NCBI RefSeq assembly: GCF_902362185.1
Contig: NC_044497.1
Span: 38,564,501-38,628,500, forward strand
Direction of reading: 5' to 3'
Origin: Chanos chanos
Lineage: Eukaryota; Chordata; Actinopteri; Gonorynchiformes; Chanidae
DNA: 64,000 bases
Shown: one piece after another, positions 23,163 to 37,991 of the stretch
Numbering within the stretch: the stretch's first letter is position 1
Layout of the letters: the number at the start of each line of letters is the position of its first letter
Notes under the pieces: model-generated
What the model was told of the DNA's origin: nothing
What the model saw: the letters and a program-made list of their open reading frames with translations, nothing else
Databases searched by the model: none
Program-made: the position numbers and the translations under genes

Positions 23163-26100
23163 AGTAACAGCACAGACATAGCCTGTATTCATGACTCTTT
23201 GTGGCTGACCCTGCATACATAGCTCTCATCTCTAAGTGAGGCGTGACGATGTCTATTACAAATAGCTATTGATGTAAGAACATAGCTACACTTCTCATGC
23301 CAATGATCTTTTCAAAATGTGGCCACACAAGCTATGAGTGTCTCTAAGCATCTGTTAAGTCCAACCTGAATCTGTACTTGTCACACAAAGACACAACAGT
23401 GGAGATTTTCACAGTCCAATAATAACAAAAAGAGTCAGCAAAGCTTAAGTTAAACAATGCTCCTCTCCAAACAGAGATAACCAGATCCTCAGTGACTGAT
23501 ACAATGTATAAATACTATGTTTAGACATACAGTTACAGATCCAGAGATCCATGCCTGAAAAATACCATCTCCACCGGGAACTGGAGCTGCAAGCACAGCA
23601 ACCGAGTTTATAATGGAAAATCGCTTTGCGTGACGTCAAAGCCCTGTGCAGTCACTGAATGGTTAATATTATGTGCTTCAGTTAAACAATGTGGGGCCTC
23701 TGAATTTCCCAAAGAACAAACAGAGCCATGCAAATATACAAACACTCACTCTGCTTGCAGTTGCTGACTGTGCCTTCGCCAGGATGTTTTCACTCATTTG
23801 TCTGAAACAGTCAAATATTAACAAGTGACTTCAGAAGCTCTATGTGGGGGTGCCACAAAGCCCGTTGTTGATAAACTGGGAGTGATCATGACACGCTGAT
23901 AAGGTCACACTCATACCAACATTACTGCGGTCACACTGACTACAGAGCAAAAGAGAAGAAAAAAGTCTTTGAAAAGGGTGACCCACCCTCACAGGTACTT
24001 TAACACAAGTGACTCTGACCTCTGTCCACAGTCTTTACCATCCCCTCCCATGATGATTTGACATCATTTTGTTTTGTTTTGTTTTGTTTTGTTTGTTTTT
24101 TTTGAGGGAATTTTTTTCCCCGCTAAGGCACAACATCCTCCCTAAAGAGAATACAGCAAGCTTAGATAGGACAGTAGGAAATGTATTATATTACAGTGAG
24201 CCAAGCAAGATTTTACAGTCATAACAAACCTTAACACTGATAGGGAATCTACAGACCTTTCACAGAAACACCTGACAGAGCTTCATTTACAACCTCATGT
24301 TCAACAAAGATCCGAGAAAGCCTGTGTAACCAGTGCTTGATAACTGCTTTGGACTGGACCTGTTAGAATAAACAAGACGACAAGATATCTGACACGCAAA
24401 AGCCTGTATGAAAAATGGGAATATGTCTTCTCCCACGAGATTTCTAACCGAGCTTTCTAGTGCTCGAGAGACAAAAGATTTTCCAATAATCCTGGACTGC
24501 CCTCATTTCTTGTCACATAGAGGCTTTCCTCATGCCACTGAATGTTGCTGTATTGTTTGGGCAGTAATATCTGGGCAATTTATTAGCTCAAATGTAAAAT
24601 GGAAATGGCAGAAAAAAGTCATGTTTTAGCATTATGGTAAAAAGGGGATACAGATAGACAAGGACATGGACACACACTCGACACACACACACCCAAACAG
24701 ATACACAAACACACACACGCACACGCACAAACAGAGATACACAAACACACGTTTCTGAGAAACATGACATTAACTTCCACAGACAAACAAATTACAGCCT
24801 AAACACATCTCTACAACTGTGAACTCAATGTCCCAAGTGTACATGCGACATGATTGCTCTCTGCTGCTCTCTGGAGTTGTAAAATGGAGAGTACATTAGA
24901 GTGTCATCTACAAAACATTTCAGTTATGGTTAATCTTGGTTTCTCTTGCTAACTGCGGCAATGCACTCAATTACCATTGTAATAAAGTACTCTACAGCAG
25001 GTTATTGTTTCTTGAGTTTATTGGTAGTGTGGCCTAATACGATTTGATATTCATCAATGTAATGAGCAGACCAGTGCAAAACACAGCCAGTGTTTTCTTC
25101 CTTGCACATCATTCAGTGAGGATCCACAGAGATAAGTCTTATCCAGAGAATACAAAAACCACTCAAATGATACTGATCCTACAGTGAAGACAGATCAACT
25201 GAGCAGGTAGTCTTGGTCTGTTTCATTTTCATTAAATGAAAGGTATAACCAAGTTTCTTACTATACACGTACTCTTCCCATTGTGACTCTTCACACTGAT
25301 CCACCAAAACCACTTGGTACTATGGGACATACCAAACCCCCAGTGTGGGGGTGATTAAAATCTTTAAACCTGCTGATGATAGGGTGTCTGTAGGTGAGCA
25401 GGTTCAGGTTTCAGGGCTTACACTGTTGCTATTGTAATGTGATACAACTACCTTACCTCCCACTCTAGTCCCATTCAGTATCTAACAACTGATCCCAGAT
25501 CAGCTCCCTGTGCATCAGCATTTATTTTCACTACCAGAGGCCACACGTCAGAAATGATCTCAGAAGGTAAGAACAAAGCATGTATCCAGCCCTGTTCCTG
25601 TGTTTTGGGAACGTGAGCTGCTGTCGCCTTTCACCTGCTCAGACAACCGATACATGAAAGTGTGGAGACACACATGTGATGATGTACCAGGCTTCTGTAT
25701 GCTTGTTACTCAGTTCTGATATCTCCTATGAACTATTTTTATTTCAAACAGCAGTTATGAGGGCCGGTCATTGGTTATTGATCAACTCTGATGTGCAGAG
25801 AAACTACAGAGAAACTACGCAGACAATTTTTAGGAACAAACTAAATATCGCACATTGTCTCTGGCAAGTATCACCTGTTCTGTGCATGGTCTATCAAGTG
25901 AATATTGTTTTAATTATGCTACCTTTCCCAACCAGTGGTCTCCAGTAAAAGCTGAATGAGTCTCAGTTTGTGGAAAAGGCTTTGGTTCATAGTGACAACC
26001 AGTACTTAAATATTAAACAGTCCAGGGAAGCACACATTGTTTGTCCTCCATTCGAGAGAAACATTTGTGGTAGAGCAAGAAACAAAAGAGGAGCCTATGC

Positions 26101-27437
26101 TTCAGGGCAAAACAGGGACAGCCCCTTGTGTGTGTTTGTGTGTGTCTATGTGTGTGTGTGTGTGTGTGTTTGTGTAAGTGTGTACAGCTGCCATCCCACC
26201 TGGCTCATGCCACACAGAACGCCATGGAGAAACAGACACAACTCACTGAAGTTTGATCCAGTGCCCTGAAAACTCGGCCACACCTGATGTCTGACATGGG
26301 CAGAACTGTGAATGGACGATCGCAGCGAGAATTGCAACCAACCGTTGGTAACCTTTAGATTCGGAGCCTAAAGACAAGGTAAAGACACGGACACAGAATA
26401 CAGTTTGTGTCGCAATTCTGCATGTATTACATTCCTTTGTGGCTCTGTTCATGAGAAATTAAGAAAAAAGGCTTGACAAAAGGTTTTTCACAGCCTCAGT
26501 TGGTGGGTTTTGTCTCAGGTGTACATACTGATTTAAATGTGTTTAAACAGAGTTTCTGGAAACAGAGTGACTAACACTGACATATTAGTAATATTAATAT
26601 CACTCATTCATAGCCACTCACGTTTAAGAGAAAATAATTTTAGGCTGTATTTAAACAAACAAAGAAAAGATACCACACTCATTTGTAAATGATGTATAAA
26701 TGTCTGAACATGAAAAAAGAACTGTCCTTTTTTTCTGTGACTTATTAGATTTTAATAACTATTCTTACACTAACTTTCATACAAGGCAGCAGACTCCAAA
26801 AGCATCTTGTCATTTGCTCTCCTTTGAGTTCCGCTGTGTTTCTCATTTCTAGATTCCTTATAGTTTGAGATGAATTACTCACAAGGTTTTATAGACTTCA
26901 CTGATAATCAGTTACCAAACTATGAGCATCACCGATTCTTCCTTCATGTTTCACGTTTCATAATTTGTATATTAAAAAAGGCTTACGTGATGGAAAACAG
27001 TAATGAGTACTGAAACAAAAAACTGTTCTTTAATATTGAACTTCTCTTTTCAGTGCAGAAGACTTTTAATGGAAAACAGATACTGATGTCTCTGCTTACA
27101 GCCTCAGAGTACATTATGCTAGCATGACCACACGATGGCGCTATAGTCAGCCTATAAAGTATAAAATGCTTTTCATACCTTCTGAGTTTGGTTTCAGATC
27201 AGATTACATATCTAAATAATTGGGATGCTGTCTGCATCTCAGTGCACTTCTATGGCTCCTTTGACTCCTGGACAGTGTGGTTGAAATTTTAAGAGGGCTA
27301 AATGATTAGAAGCAATACAGTGTAAAATCTATTGGAACAAAGTCTCAATTATTCAGGTTATTGTAATTTTGAAGTCAAGAGAGCAAAACCTGTCTCATGT
27401 TTAGGTTTAGGGTTTCCAGGTCTGGTTAAGGGTTTAA

Positions 27438-28799
<1,362 letters not shown>

Positions 28800-29508
28800 T
28801 CTTCCTCCAATCAGAGGCCTTGCTACACCATACAACCTCTCACTATTTAGTCTGAAAGGTATGACACCATCAAACGTGACAAAAGTCAGCCGTTACAGAG
28901 ATGTACTATGCTCGGAAAAGAAAGGTCTACAGACTGGAACGTTGTGAACACCCCTAAATGGTGAGGCTGGCAGTGTGGTTGTTTCAGATAGGTCCTGCTT
29001 TACCAACCACTCCTTTCAGCGAACATGAACTGGTCTGGACAGGGTAACAAATAGAGGATTTTTTTGGTCAACGACCTGAGTGTAAGACATGGATGAACTG
29101 AATGCATTGACTTTGGAATCTGTAAAGCTCCACTCAAAAGATGACTGAGATGTCTGCGTTAGCATCAATGTGTTCGAGCTTCGCAAAAAAGCAGATCTAC
29201 AGAACAGCTCAGGAAGACCCAGAGGGAACCTGTCCGTCTGCTAATCAAATGTGCAAACGCTAGCTTGTCTTAAAAACCAGGTTTGAACTCCAGTCAGAGG
29301 GCAGAGATACAAGCAAACTGATAAATATTGTGAATGAACTGTTACATGTCAAGTTATCATATGGTTGTGTAGAGGTCTTAGGAATACTGTTCAACATTTA
29401 TTTAATGAAATGCTGTACACACTATCCACATTGAAATACCACAAATATGACTCAATAACTTTCATTCTGTGCACATATATCAATTTGACAACGCAGGAGA
29501 GACAAAAG
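28800..29508. other. rnf224 3' flank, convergent with prpf4
   Basis: No coding exon. This is presumably 3' untranslated sequence of rnf224; no canonical AATAAA on the + strand was noticed. The two transcripts converge here. Confidence 0.5.
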
Positions 29509-29514
29509 TTTATT
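29509..29514 (-). terminator. prpf4: Candidate poly(A) signal for prpf4
   Basis: TTTATT on the + strand (AATAAA on the - strand), 0.67 kb beyond the prpf4 stop codon. Inferred from position. Confidence 0.5.
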
Positions 29515-30186
29515 TTTTTCCAAAAGTGTAGAAAAATACAGTGACATGAATCTGATTGTGATCATATTTTTAATACAAAACCAAAACATCAAAGACGACA
29601 TTGGAAAAACACTGGTTTTGGCTATAACTAATCACAATTTAAAAACAAAACAGCAAAACCATACACTAATGTAAAAACTCTCACTGTGGAATTTGTTGTG
29701 GCTGAAATCAGGGAAAGGGACACTGAAAAGTGGTAACACTGTGACCACAAGTAATGAATGGAAGTGTATGCACCCTAATGATGTTATTATGTTTGTAATC
29801 ACTTCAGTGGACTGCCTAGAGCACCAGTTCTCTGACAAACAAATGACTGTTTGCACATTCTGCATGTTCACTCTCCCAGCTAGGGCAATTCTATTCTGAG
29901 TTCAAAATCAACTGAACTGTTAAGAATATGTAGATGATGGAATGAGACAAAAACTGACAGATACTACACTCCGAGCGCTGTGGGTAGCGTAAGGTCAGAA
30001 AAACCATGGATTTTGATTATAGTCACTGAGAGAATTACAGAGACACCCTGACAGTGTCCTTTTCACAGGCCGGCCATGAGGTGAGACATGACTTACACAC
30101 ACTCTCAACAGACAAGTAAGCACAAATCAGACTCTCCCCTACATGCAAATCTCTCACACACACACACACACTCAAGACAGCCTTCC

Positions 30187-33100
30187 TCACTCTGACATCC
30201 AGAGTTTGAAGGTGCGGTCGTAGGAGCAGGTCGCGATGAGCTGTCCGTCGGGAGACACGTCCAGTCCCATCACTTTACCCTCGTGCCCAGCCAGGGTCTT
30301 CAGGGGTGACCACCCAGGATGACTCCACACTTTGGCCATGTGGTCATAAGACCCAGTCAGCAAGAAATGACCATCTGTGGCTACAGTTATCAAGATAATT
30401 AATGCAGGGAACATAGTCTCACTTTAATGTATAACAAATCTACTAATGAAACTTTATGCCATTTCCTTAGGCCTATCAAGTGACTTTTAATATAGCAGTT
30501 AGGATGAGAGATGGAGCACTGATCACACTTCAGTGGGAAAGCCTAACTGACACACTTTCACCTTTCAACTAAGGTGAAAACCAGCCTGTGAACTGAGGTC
30601 CCTGTGAGATACTTACGCTGGAACTTGACTGTAGACAGCAGGTTCTGGTGAGATGGGATGGTGTAGATGCACTTCCTCTGACGCAGGTCCCACACTTTAC
30701 ATGTGTTATCACCACTTCCTGTGGCCATGTGGAACCTGTGTGAGAAATTTAACGCCTCACTGCTAGTAACCGCTCCAAGAGTCACAAAAATATTTAATAT
30801 TTCTTGGAATACATATTGATGAACAATTTCTGCATTACCCATTGGGAGAGAAGTCGACGCTGTAGATTTCTTTGAGGTGGCCCTCCAAGAACATTACACA
30901 GCGGCCGGTTCTCAGGTCCCAAACTCGGCCAAATGCATCAAGACCACTGGGGGGGGAAGAGACGTGAAGAACGCTGCTTACACTGGCCCCATCCATAAAT
31001 ACAGTTTTTAACTCAAGCACTTCAGAGGTCTTGGTTTTAATGCAAGGCACTGCTAAAAGATTACTTTTCACTCACTTAGCTGTAACATCACACAGTCTGA
31101 CTTCAGATGATTAACAATATTTTTACTGAATTTTTTGACCATTTACCCGGATTCTTTCTGTCCCAGCACTGTAAGTGAAATGTTTTGCTAATCAAATTTA
31201 TTTCTATAATATACAAATCATTTGAGAATGATCTGAAATGGTGGGTGTCAAAATGCACTTTTCAAACAGAACTTCCCTTTTTCATTACATCTGAAACACC
31301 ACAGAGATGAAGGTGGGCACATGTCTGTGTGGGCAGCCTCCTGATGCCTTATTAAAGGGTTCTTTGTTCCCTATACTCTGTAATTAGGGGAGCTGGGACA
31401 ATGATCATGTGGCCTCAAATGATGAAAATAACTGTTAAATTCCTCTGGTCTCCTTGGTCTTCAGCAAGCAGAGCTGCTAAACAGCTTGATAAAATAAATA
31501 AATAGTAGTTTACTTAAGTGTTTCATAAGTTTAAGACATCTTCCTACTAGCGGGGACAGACTGTTGCTAGCCGAGGCAAAAATACATTATATACGTTTTA
31601 ATTTACTTATAAAACAAACAAACCAGAAAAAAATATTGGCTAGTACGCCTGCATGACATGAGGATAAACAAATAAACAAATATTGAAGTGTGTATATTAG
31701 CTATACAGTTCCTATGTCTTTCTGCTTCAATAGGTACTCTGCTAACACAGGCCCCAAACATTGACTAGCCTATGCCCACTCAATAAAGAAATTAAATAGA
31801 TTATTTCGTACAACAGAATATTAGGGCCACATTGAGGAAAAAAAAATTCTGAAAAAAGTCATAATTTTAGGCTTCGTGTTATTTTAGAGGGGAATATCAG
31901 AAGAGCAGCCTGTCGTTCAAGTTAAAATGAGGAACATGGCACATCTTGTGAAGTTATACGTTAGTATAGGTTTCACAAATAACAAAATACTTAATCTTTT
32001 GGCACATCAGCACCACATTATCATAAGTATCAAGATTATGCTGGGAACTGTGATTGTGCAACAGTGCAAAAGACAAACAGCAGTTGTCAGAGGCAGGCTC
32101 AAGCTGACATTGACTGTCCTCTCGCCCGTTTTATTGGTTGCTGGTAATATATTTTCCTAAAAATTGTGGGGGTTTTTTCTTGAAATTTTACGATTTTATT
32201 CTTGTAATATGATTTTTTTCTCATAAATTACGACTTTATGATCATATTATTACACTTTTTCTTGAAATATTGTGATTTTGTTCTCATTAAATTATGACTT
32301 TATTCTCATAATATTATGACTTTTCTTTCTCAATTACGATTTTATTCTCATCATATTACGACTTTGTTCTCCAAATCTCCGAATTTTTTTTCCCTCGATG
32401 TGACCCTTATACTCGTCGTAATTTCAAACGTGCTTTTATTGAACAAACTGTTCGGCATGTTTTACACAGTGCCTGTGTTTGTAACACGTCATCTCTCCTG
32501 AAACCAAAATAATTCAAAATAATAGAAGTGCTCCTCTTTTTCACCACAAAGTCCTCATCAACCACGTTATCCTCGCTTCTCTCTCCTTCCTCAGCCATCG
32601 TAATCGCTAACCTCACAGTTGCCACCAAATTGACACCAGTTAATCTAAGGGTAGGTAGTTGACGGCTAGTGGAGGCTTCATCTGATTGGCCAAATGGTGT
32701 GAATGCCCATGTATTTTAGGGCTCCATCTGATAGGTGAAATGTTTGCATGCTGAGTGTGAATGCATGGCACGTGTAAACAAAATGAGCTTTCTTATTCAT
32801 CACGTTTCAGGCAGTCTTTTACGATGTGTTCATTGCCCATGTTCATATCGTGATGACGATGAAAATATGATTTATTGGTCAGTACTATTGGCTACTACAC
32901 AACAAACTGATGAACACTAAGGCTGAAGAGCAAAACTTCAAAAGCATGAGATTCATTCACCAGACTTCTAAACAGTATCAGTATTGTACTGACACTGTCT
33001 TGTGGAGCTAATTTTGAACAGAGTGGATCCTGGATAACCATTTGTGTCTTACCCAGTTCCTGCCAGAGAGCCGTCGGGGTGGAAGTGTAGATCATGGACC

Positions 33101-36100
33101 CCCTTACTGTGACCTTCCTGATGCAGGACTTCTTCCTGGGCCTCTAGGTCCCACAGACGCCATGAGTGATCGTAACTGTGGAGGGGAGAGGAGACCTCGA
33201 TCATTTATGTTTAAAAATGTTATATCATTTAGATATAACATTCATAAAGCAATTCTTGTGTTGTGTTCAACAGTTCAATCAACCTGTTGGATTCACTCAC
33301 CAGGTTGTGCCCAGAAATCTTCCAGATGGGTGCCAAGCGACGCGCGCTACTCTCATTGTGTGGCCCTCAATATCCGCCACAGGCTCATCACTGAACAAAA
33401 AAAAACATGTCTTTGAGTCACTAAGACACTTACTATATAATCACCCTTTCACGGCACAAAGTTCAATTTCAAACTAATCTCAATTACACGAGTACTCAGT
33501 CAGACACATCAATGCACACACACCTGTCAAGACTCCAAAGCTTGACAGATCCATCAGCCGCACAGGAGACCATGTTCACATCAGACTCCTCAAGTGTGAG
33601 TGTTGCCTGAGGATGGAAGCTAATGGCTCCCACGTTGGTGTTGTGACCTGAAGAAGAATGAAATATATGGAATTGTACTTGCCAACATACATTTCCCTCT
33701 GATATTAAATGCAACACACTGAGTAAAAGACAAGATATGGTGCATGAAACTTAAATTGTGTAAAGTCCAAAAAGCTCTGGAGCTGAAGGCCTATTTACCC
33801 CTTAGTGTGCGGATAAGACTACAGTCTGGAACTTTCCAAAGTTTGCACAAACCACTCCTACAAAAAGAGACACAGAAAGACTTTTTTATTGTACAGCAGT
33901 AAAAAATAATGCACACACAGCATACGTATCCTCTTCTTTTTACGTAGCCACGTAATCCAAGACAAAAGTAAAAACACAGACCAAGAAGCAGTAACCAGTA
34001 GTTTGGAGTTGGGGCTGAACTGGCAGTATGAGATCGGCCGGTCGTCTCCGATCTGACTGCAGAAATTGTTCAGGTTCTGAAGAGAGAGAAAAAAGAGATG
34101 GTCAATCCAATGTTCTTTGACAATCAAACCGAAGATATCAGCATACTGTAATCATCATGTGAGAGTTTGCTGCTTGCTTTGACAAGCACAGGCCACACCC
34201 TTAATGCCTTGTGAAGTTCTTGCTGTCGGACTGTGCGCGTGGATTCCGGAATTTCTTTTTGGGCCCGTGCAGCATCTAATCTTTTCACTGCTCTGTGGAC
34301 ACAAAACATAAGCTAAACTGTGGCATAATGTAAAGCATATATGATGATATATGAACTGTAGCAAAATGTATAACAACATATAATGTATAACAACAATGAA
34401 AAGAACTTGGACAGATGGCGAAAAGCAAAAATGAGTGTGGATTTTAATAAGACTTAAGATCCAGCTACACCTGTTCCCATCAAGTGAAATGTTTTGTTTG
34501 TCCAAGCTGACTTGGTTTGTGCACATTTGGACCAGGCACACAAATGTATGGTGTGTTTCAGGTATCAAGTGAGAGTGGTTAAGTTTACCTGGGCAGTGAA
34601 TATCTGGCCAGCCAAAGACGGGCTTCCTTCAGAGTTGTTGGTCCTTCATGGTACCACGTCTGTTGATACTGAAGGAAACACAGGGGCAGGTTTAGTATTC
34701 TCTATTAAGGCCTGATAACTAACAACAAAATTACAAACAACTGAGGCCTTGTTTACATCTTGAATTAAGATCCGATTTTGGTGATCCAATCACAAGTGGA
34801 CAGCTAAACAGTACAGGTGTAAACGCATCCAATGCGCATTGAGGTCACATTGAGATCCGATCACTCAGACCAAATTCAGAGGTGGTCTGGATCACATCTG
34901 GCCACATTCTTATAGCAGTGTAAACGCGAATGTGAACTCGACCACATCGAATGACCGCCTACTGAAATGATGTCCTCTGTGTATGCGGAAGTATGAACTC
35001 ATTCACTTGCCAACAGTGTCATATTAAAGTGTGACAACAGGCAACAACAATAACAACAGGCAAATGGATATTGTTTTGATTTCTTCTTCTTTTAATTTCC
35101 GAAAGACTAGGCACGGGAAGTGCATTGATGCCTCCCACCAAATAAAAACAACAATGTTTAACGTGAAAAAGCTTAACGTGGCTTACTGTTCCAAAACTGT
35201 GATCAATGATCACCAAATTGCTCTCGGACATCTCTTGTCAGAAGTGCCTCCTCCAGTCAAAAAATCAAAATCGAAATCCTAGGAGTATGGTCGTTATCTC
35301 ACGTTAAGAGTTTTGATCTCAATGGATGCCCATTTTGGGACGTTAAGGAAACAGCTTAACGTCCAAAAACAGCGATCAGTGATCACCAAATTTGTCTGAC
35401 ATCTCACAAGTCATAAGCACTATCTCCAATCAAAAAAGCAAAGCTGAAATTCAATGAAAGGGGTAACATGTTGGAAATGATTTACGTGTTTATTTGCATA
35501 TAGAGCGGGAAGGTGAGATCCGATCTCAAGTGGTCAGTTGAGACGTATTTACGGCTGTCCACTTGCGATCACCAAAATCGGATCTTAATGCAAGGTGTAA
35601 ACAGGGCCTAATTCTCATTTCTGACTAGAGGTATGAGCTGTGTACTCTGCACAAGTACAGCAAAGTGAAACTGAACTCTTTACCTCTTCCTGGGAGTGTT
35701 TCGCTTTCTCTTCCTCCTTCTTAGATTTCTTCAGCGCATCAGGGCCAACTACAGACAGAATATTCCTCAACCTGGATGAATGTGAGAGTTATGATTTTAA
35801 GATCATAAATATCTTACCCTGGTGATATTAGAATTGGTTATTGCACAAGGGTACATCTCAGGTCTACAGCTCTTTTAATAAAGTAAGAAGAAATCTTCTG
35901 ATACAAAATCATAATTTCATTAAATCGATGCATTAATTGTTTTCGAACATTCTATAAAATGCAGCCAACTCTTCCTAGATATGACAGGCGAGTTCCATTG
36001 CACAGTGATTTGACAGTGGCCTTGTCACTCACCTCTCTCTCCTCTCGGCAGGCCCCTCCCCAAACAGTGTGATTGGCTCGCCAAGAGCACGCAGGCAGGC

Positions 36101-36688
36101 TTTGACCTCCGTGTCATCAGTTGAAACAGTGATCTGTCTGGCTCTTTTTCGCCTCTCAAACTCCGCTAGTACCTCAGCCTGTCGGTCACTCACACGATCC
36201 TCAATTTCCAGAGATTCACCTGAAAATCACAAGCGCATGCAGAAATTTGCTGTCTTTCACAGTTGTGTGTAAAATTCACAAACTTTTTGTGGCTAACTGC
36301 GATAAAAATCTCTATCACAAGTTTTACTGTGTTTGAGAACTTCTAACACAGACTGTCTCTTCAACGATTCTTTAATGATTTACAGGGAAATACAAATTTA
36401 AACAAGGTGTAAACTGCTTTAATGGACTGTCACAGCTTCAGTGACCACTTTCTATTTTTCTACATGCAGCAGTGATGAAAAACCAACACATGATGTTAGC
36501 GGGACACTTTACACACTCTTATACTGACCACTGGAGATGTTGATGTTGCCAGCCTCTATTCCAGCCTTGACTGCATCTTTCCCTGCTGAGGTACCCTCAC
36601 GGCCCAAGCGCTCCCTCTCTTTCTCCTCCAGGCTTCCATAGAAGATCCTGGCCTTCTTCACCACTGGGACTTCATCTTCATCGGACAT
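30187..36688 (-). CDS. prpf4: U4/U6 snRNP protein PRPF4, 13 coding exons
   Basis: Spliceosomal protein of the U4/U6.U5 tri-snRNP that partners PRPF3 and PPIH. Coding exons, in - strand order: 36688-36529, 36219-36033, 35771-35684, 34668-34589, 34292-34199, 34076-33982, 33857-33799, 33647-33524, 33390-33301, 33175-33053, 30946-30839, 30735-30617, 30380-30187. The total is 1521 nt, 506 aa (human 522), and all phases agree. The N-terminus is [20 protein letters not shown], shorter than human. The splicing-factor motif [20 protein letters not shown] lies near residues 93-115. Seven WD40 repeats follow from about residue 210, ending [14 protein letters not shown]. Donors of exons 5 and 6 (GTGTGG, GTCTGT) are weak. 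Intron 3 carries a 0.87-kb transposon and intron 10 (2.1 kb) a hAT remnant. Confidence 0.97.
32160..32400. repeat. AT-rich degenerate minisatellite
   Basis: Variants of TTTATTCTCATAATATTA followed by YGAC recur roughly every 22-46 bases, with the motifs TTACGACTTT and CTTGAAAT interspersed. The array abuts the BED-finger remnant at 32407, so both are probably parts of one old element. It lies in prpf4 intron 10. Confidence 0.75.
32407..32760 (-). mobile_element. hAT transposon remnant with BED zinc-finger start
   Basis: A - strand frame from the ATG at 32598 reads [20 protein letters not shown], then [18 protein letters not shown] and [10 protein letters not shown]. This is the pattern of the N-terminal BED finger of ZBED-type hAT transposases (aromatic-x-FGF, then CxxC). 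The frame ends at 32407 before the His part of the finger and no further transposase was found, so it is a fragment. Upstream, TCATCTGATTGG and CCATCTGATAGG occur about 50 bases apart and look like an internal repeat of the element's leader. It sits in prpf4 intron 10, antisense to nothing else recognised. Confidence 0.65.
34744..35610. mobile_element. Non-autonomous DNA transposon with long inverted repeats
   Basis: About 867 bp in prpf4 intron 3. The ends read GGCCTTGTTTACATCTTG and, inverted, GGCCCTGTTTACACCTTG. A perfect 20-base inverted match (AAGATCCGATTTTGGTGATC) lies at 34767-34786 and 35567-35586, and similarity continues to GTGGACAGC, giving terminal repeats of about 60 bases. The interior has no transposase frame but holds a duplicated segment: GCTTAACGT at 35171 and 35354, each followed by GATCARTGATCACCAAATT. 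No clean target duplication was identified, so the superfamily is left open. Confidence 0.8.
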
Positions 36689-37580
36689 CTTGTAGGGGGA
36701 TCTACCAAAAAGAGATCTCCTCTTTCCTTAAAATAATAAAGTGTAATTTTCTGTGAAATGAAAAGATCAGAAAAGAGAACTTATGAGGGCAGCAGTGTTA
36801 CATCATATGTGGACAGACATACACTAAAATCTGGAAAATGAAATGATTTCATCATTATTTTCCTCAGAAGTATTGTCTTATGAATTACATACAAGAAACC
36901 TACATAGAATATCAATTCAATTTACCAGAACGACCTCCATGATTGTGCAGACACAAAATTAAGGTAAATGGTAAAATTTATGAATAAACTTTAAGACGAC
37001 TTGAAAAAAGCTAAGCATCTACCAGTTACAACAGTCTTGGCAGCTTGATCATGGACATGCATTAGAGAAACCAGAAATAATACAGACGATGTTTTACCTG
37101 GCTGAAGAAATAGGAAAAGAAATGATAGGGGGTTGCGGCTTTATTTCGCGTGTGTGTGTGTGTGTGTAGGATGGTGAAGTGTATTTGACGTATATAGTCT
37201 ATAGTATGTATAGTAGATACGTTTAAGATCTCTAGTTTTGGCACAGCTGGGAGTAAGAATGTTACAAGCGTTCACCCAAGTCAAGGGTTTGTAAAACAAC
37301 TTATGATTCACAAATTTGCCATCGTTCGTTCAATCTGTTAAAAGGAAGCCACCAATATATCAATGGGTTGAATGAACTATTCTATCACTCTGGGTATATA
37401 TTATCCGTTGAAAGGGTTATTCTATCATCAAAAGGCTATATTCCATGGAGGATATAAAGTTTGGCTCTAATGAGTCTTAACACAATCCATTCATGAACAG
37501 TGCTGGCATTTTCAGCAAACTAACAGACAATAACGTGTGCGCCTCTTATAATATAAGGTGCAACGAGGTCTTCACTTACC
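36689..37580 (-). other. prpf4: prpf4 5' untranslated region and leader intron
   Basis: An acceptor (TTTTTGGTAG|ATCC) lies just upstream of the prpf4 ATG, and a consensus donor (TTAAG|GTAAGTG) has its last exon base at 37580. This predicts an untranslated first exon above 37580 and a leader intron of about 0.9 kb. A GT tract lies at 37147-37168. Confidence 0.5.
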
Positions 37581-37991
37581 TTAAATCCTAACTTATAATG
37601 ACGGATTTGGCATTTGTCCTCTGACGGCAGAATAATAATATTTCGAAGAACTTTGCACTACTCTTCGCCGTAAACTCAACGACACAACTGCAATGTGTGT
37701 GCAGTGGCGCACAGGAAATCGTCATTTCATTACCTGTAAGGTCTCCAAAATATTTACAGTGACACCTATCGGAAAGGATGAGTGACTTGGCACACAGTTG
37801 CTTCAGAAAATTGTCTCGCTTCTAAGGCGACATATGCCATTTCCAACCGCCCTAACTGTAAAATGTCGTCAGCTTTTAGGGGGAAAGTAGTTTTTAAGGC
37901 TGGAGGCAGAAGTTAAATCTGTTTTAAAAGAGACATTTCCCATAATTCTAAGAGCATCATTCTCACGGCGTTCTGCTACTGACAGCACAGA
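37581..37991. promoter_or_regulatory. Shared divergent promoter of prpf4 and cdc26
   Basis: The prpf4 leader exon (- strand, donor below 37580) and a probable cdc26 leader exon (+ strand, CACAGA|GTAAGT, last base 37991) face away from each other across less than 0.4 kb. The human PRPF4 and CDC26 genes are also arranged head-to-head. No TATA box is evident, as expected for housekeeping genes. The exact starts are not visible. Confidence 0.6.
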
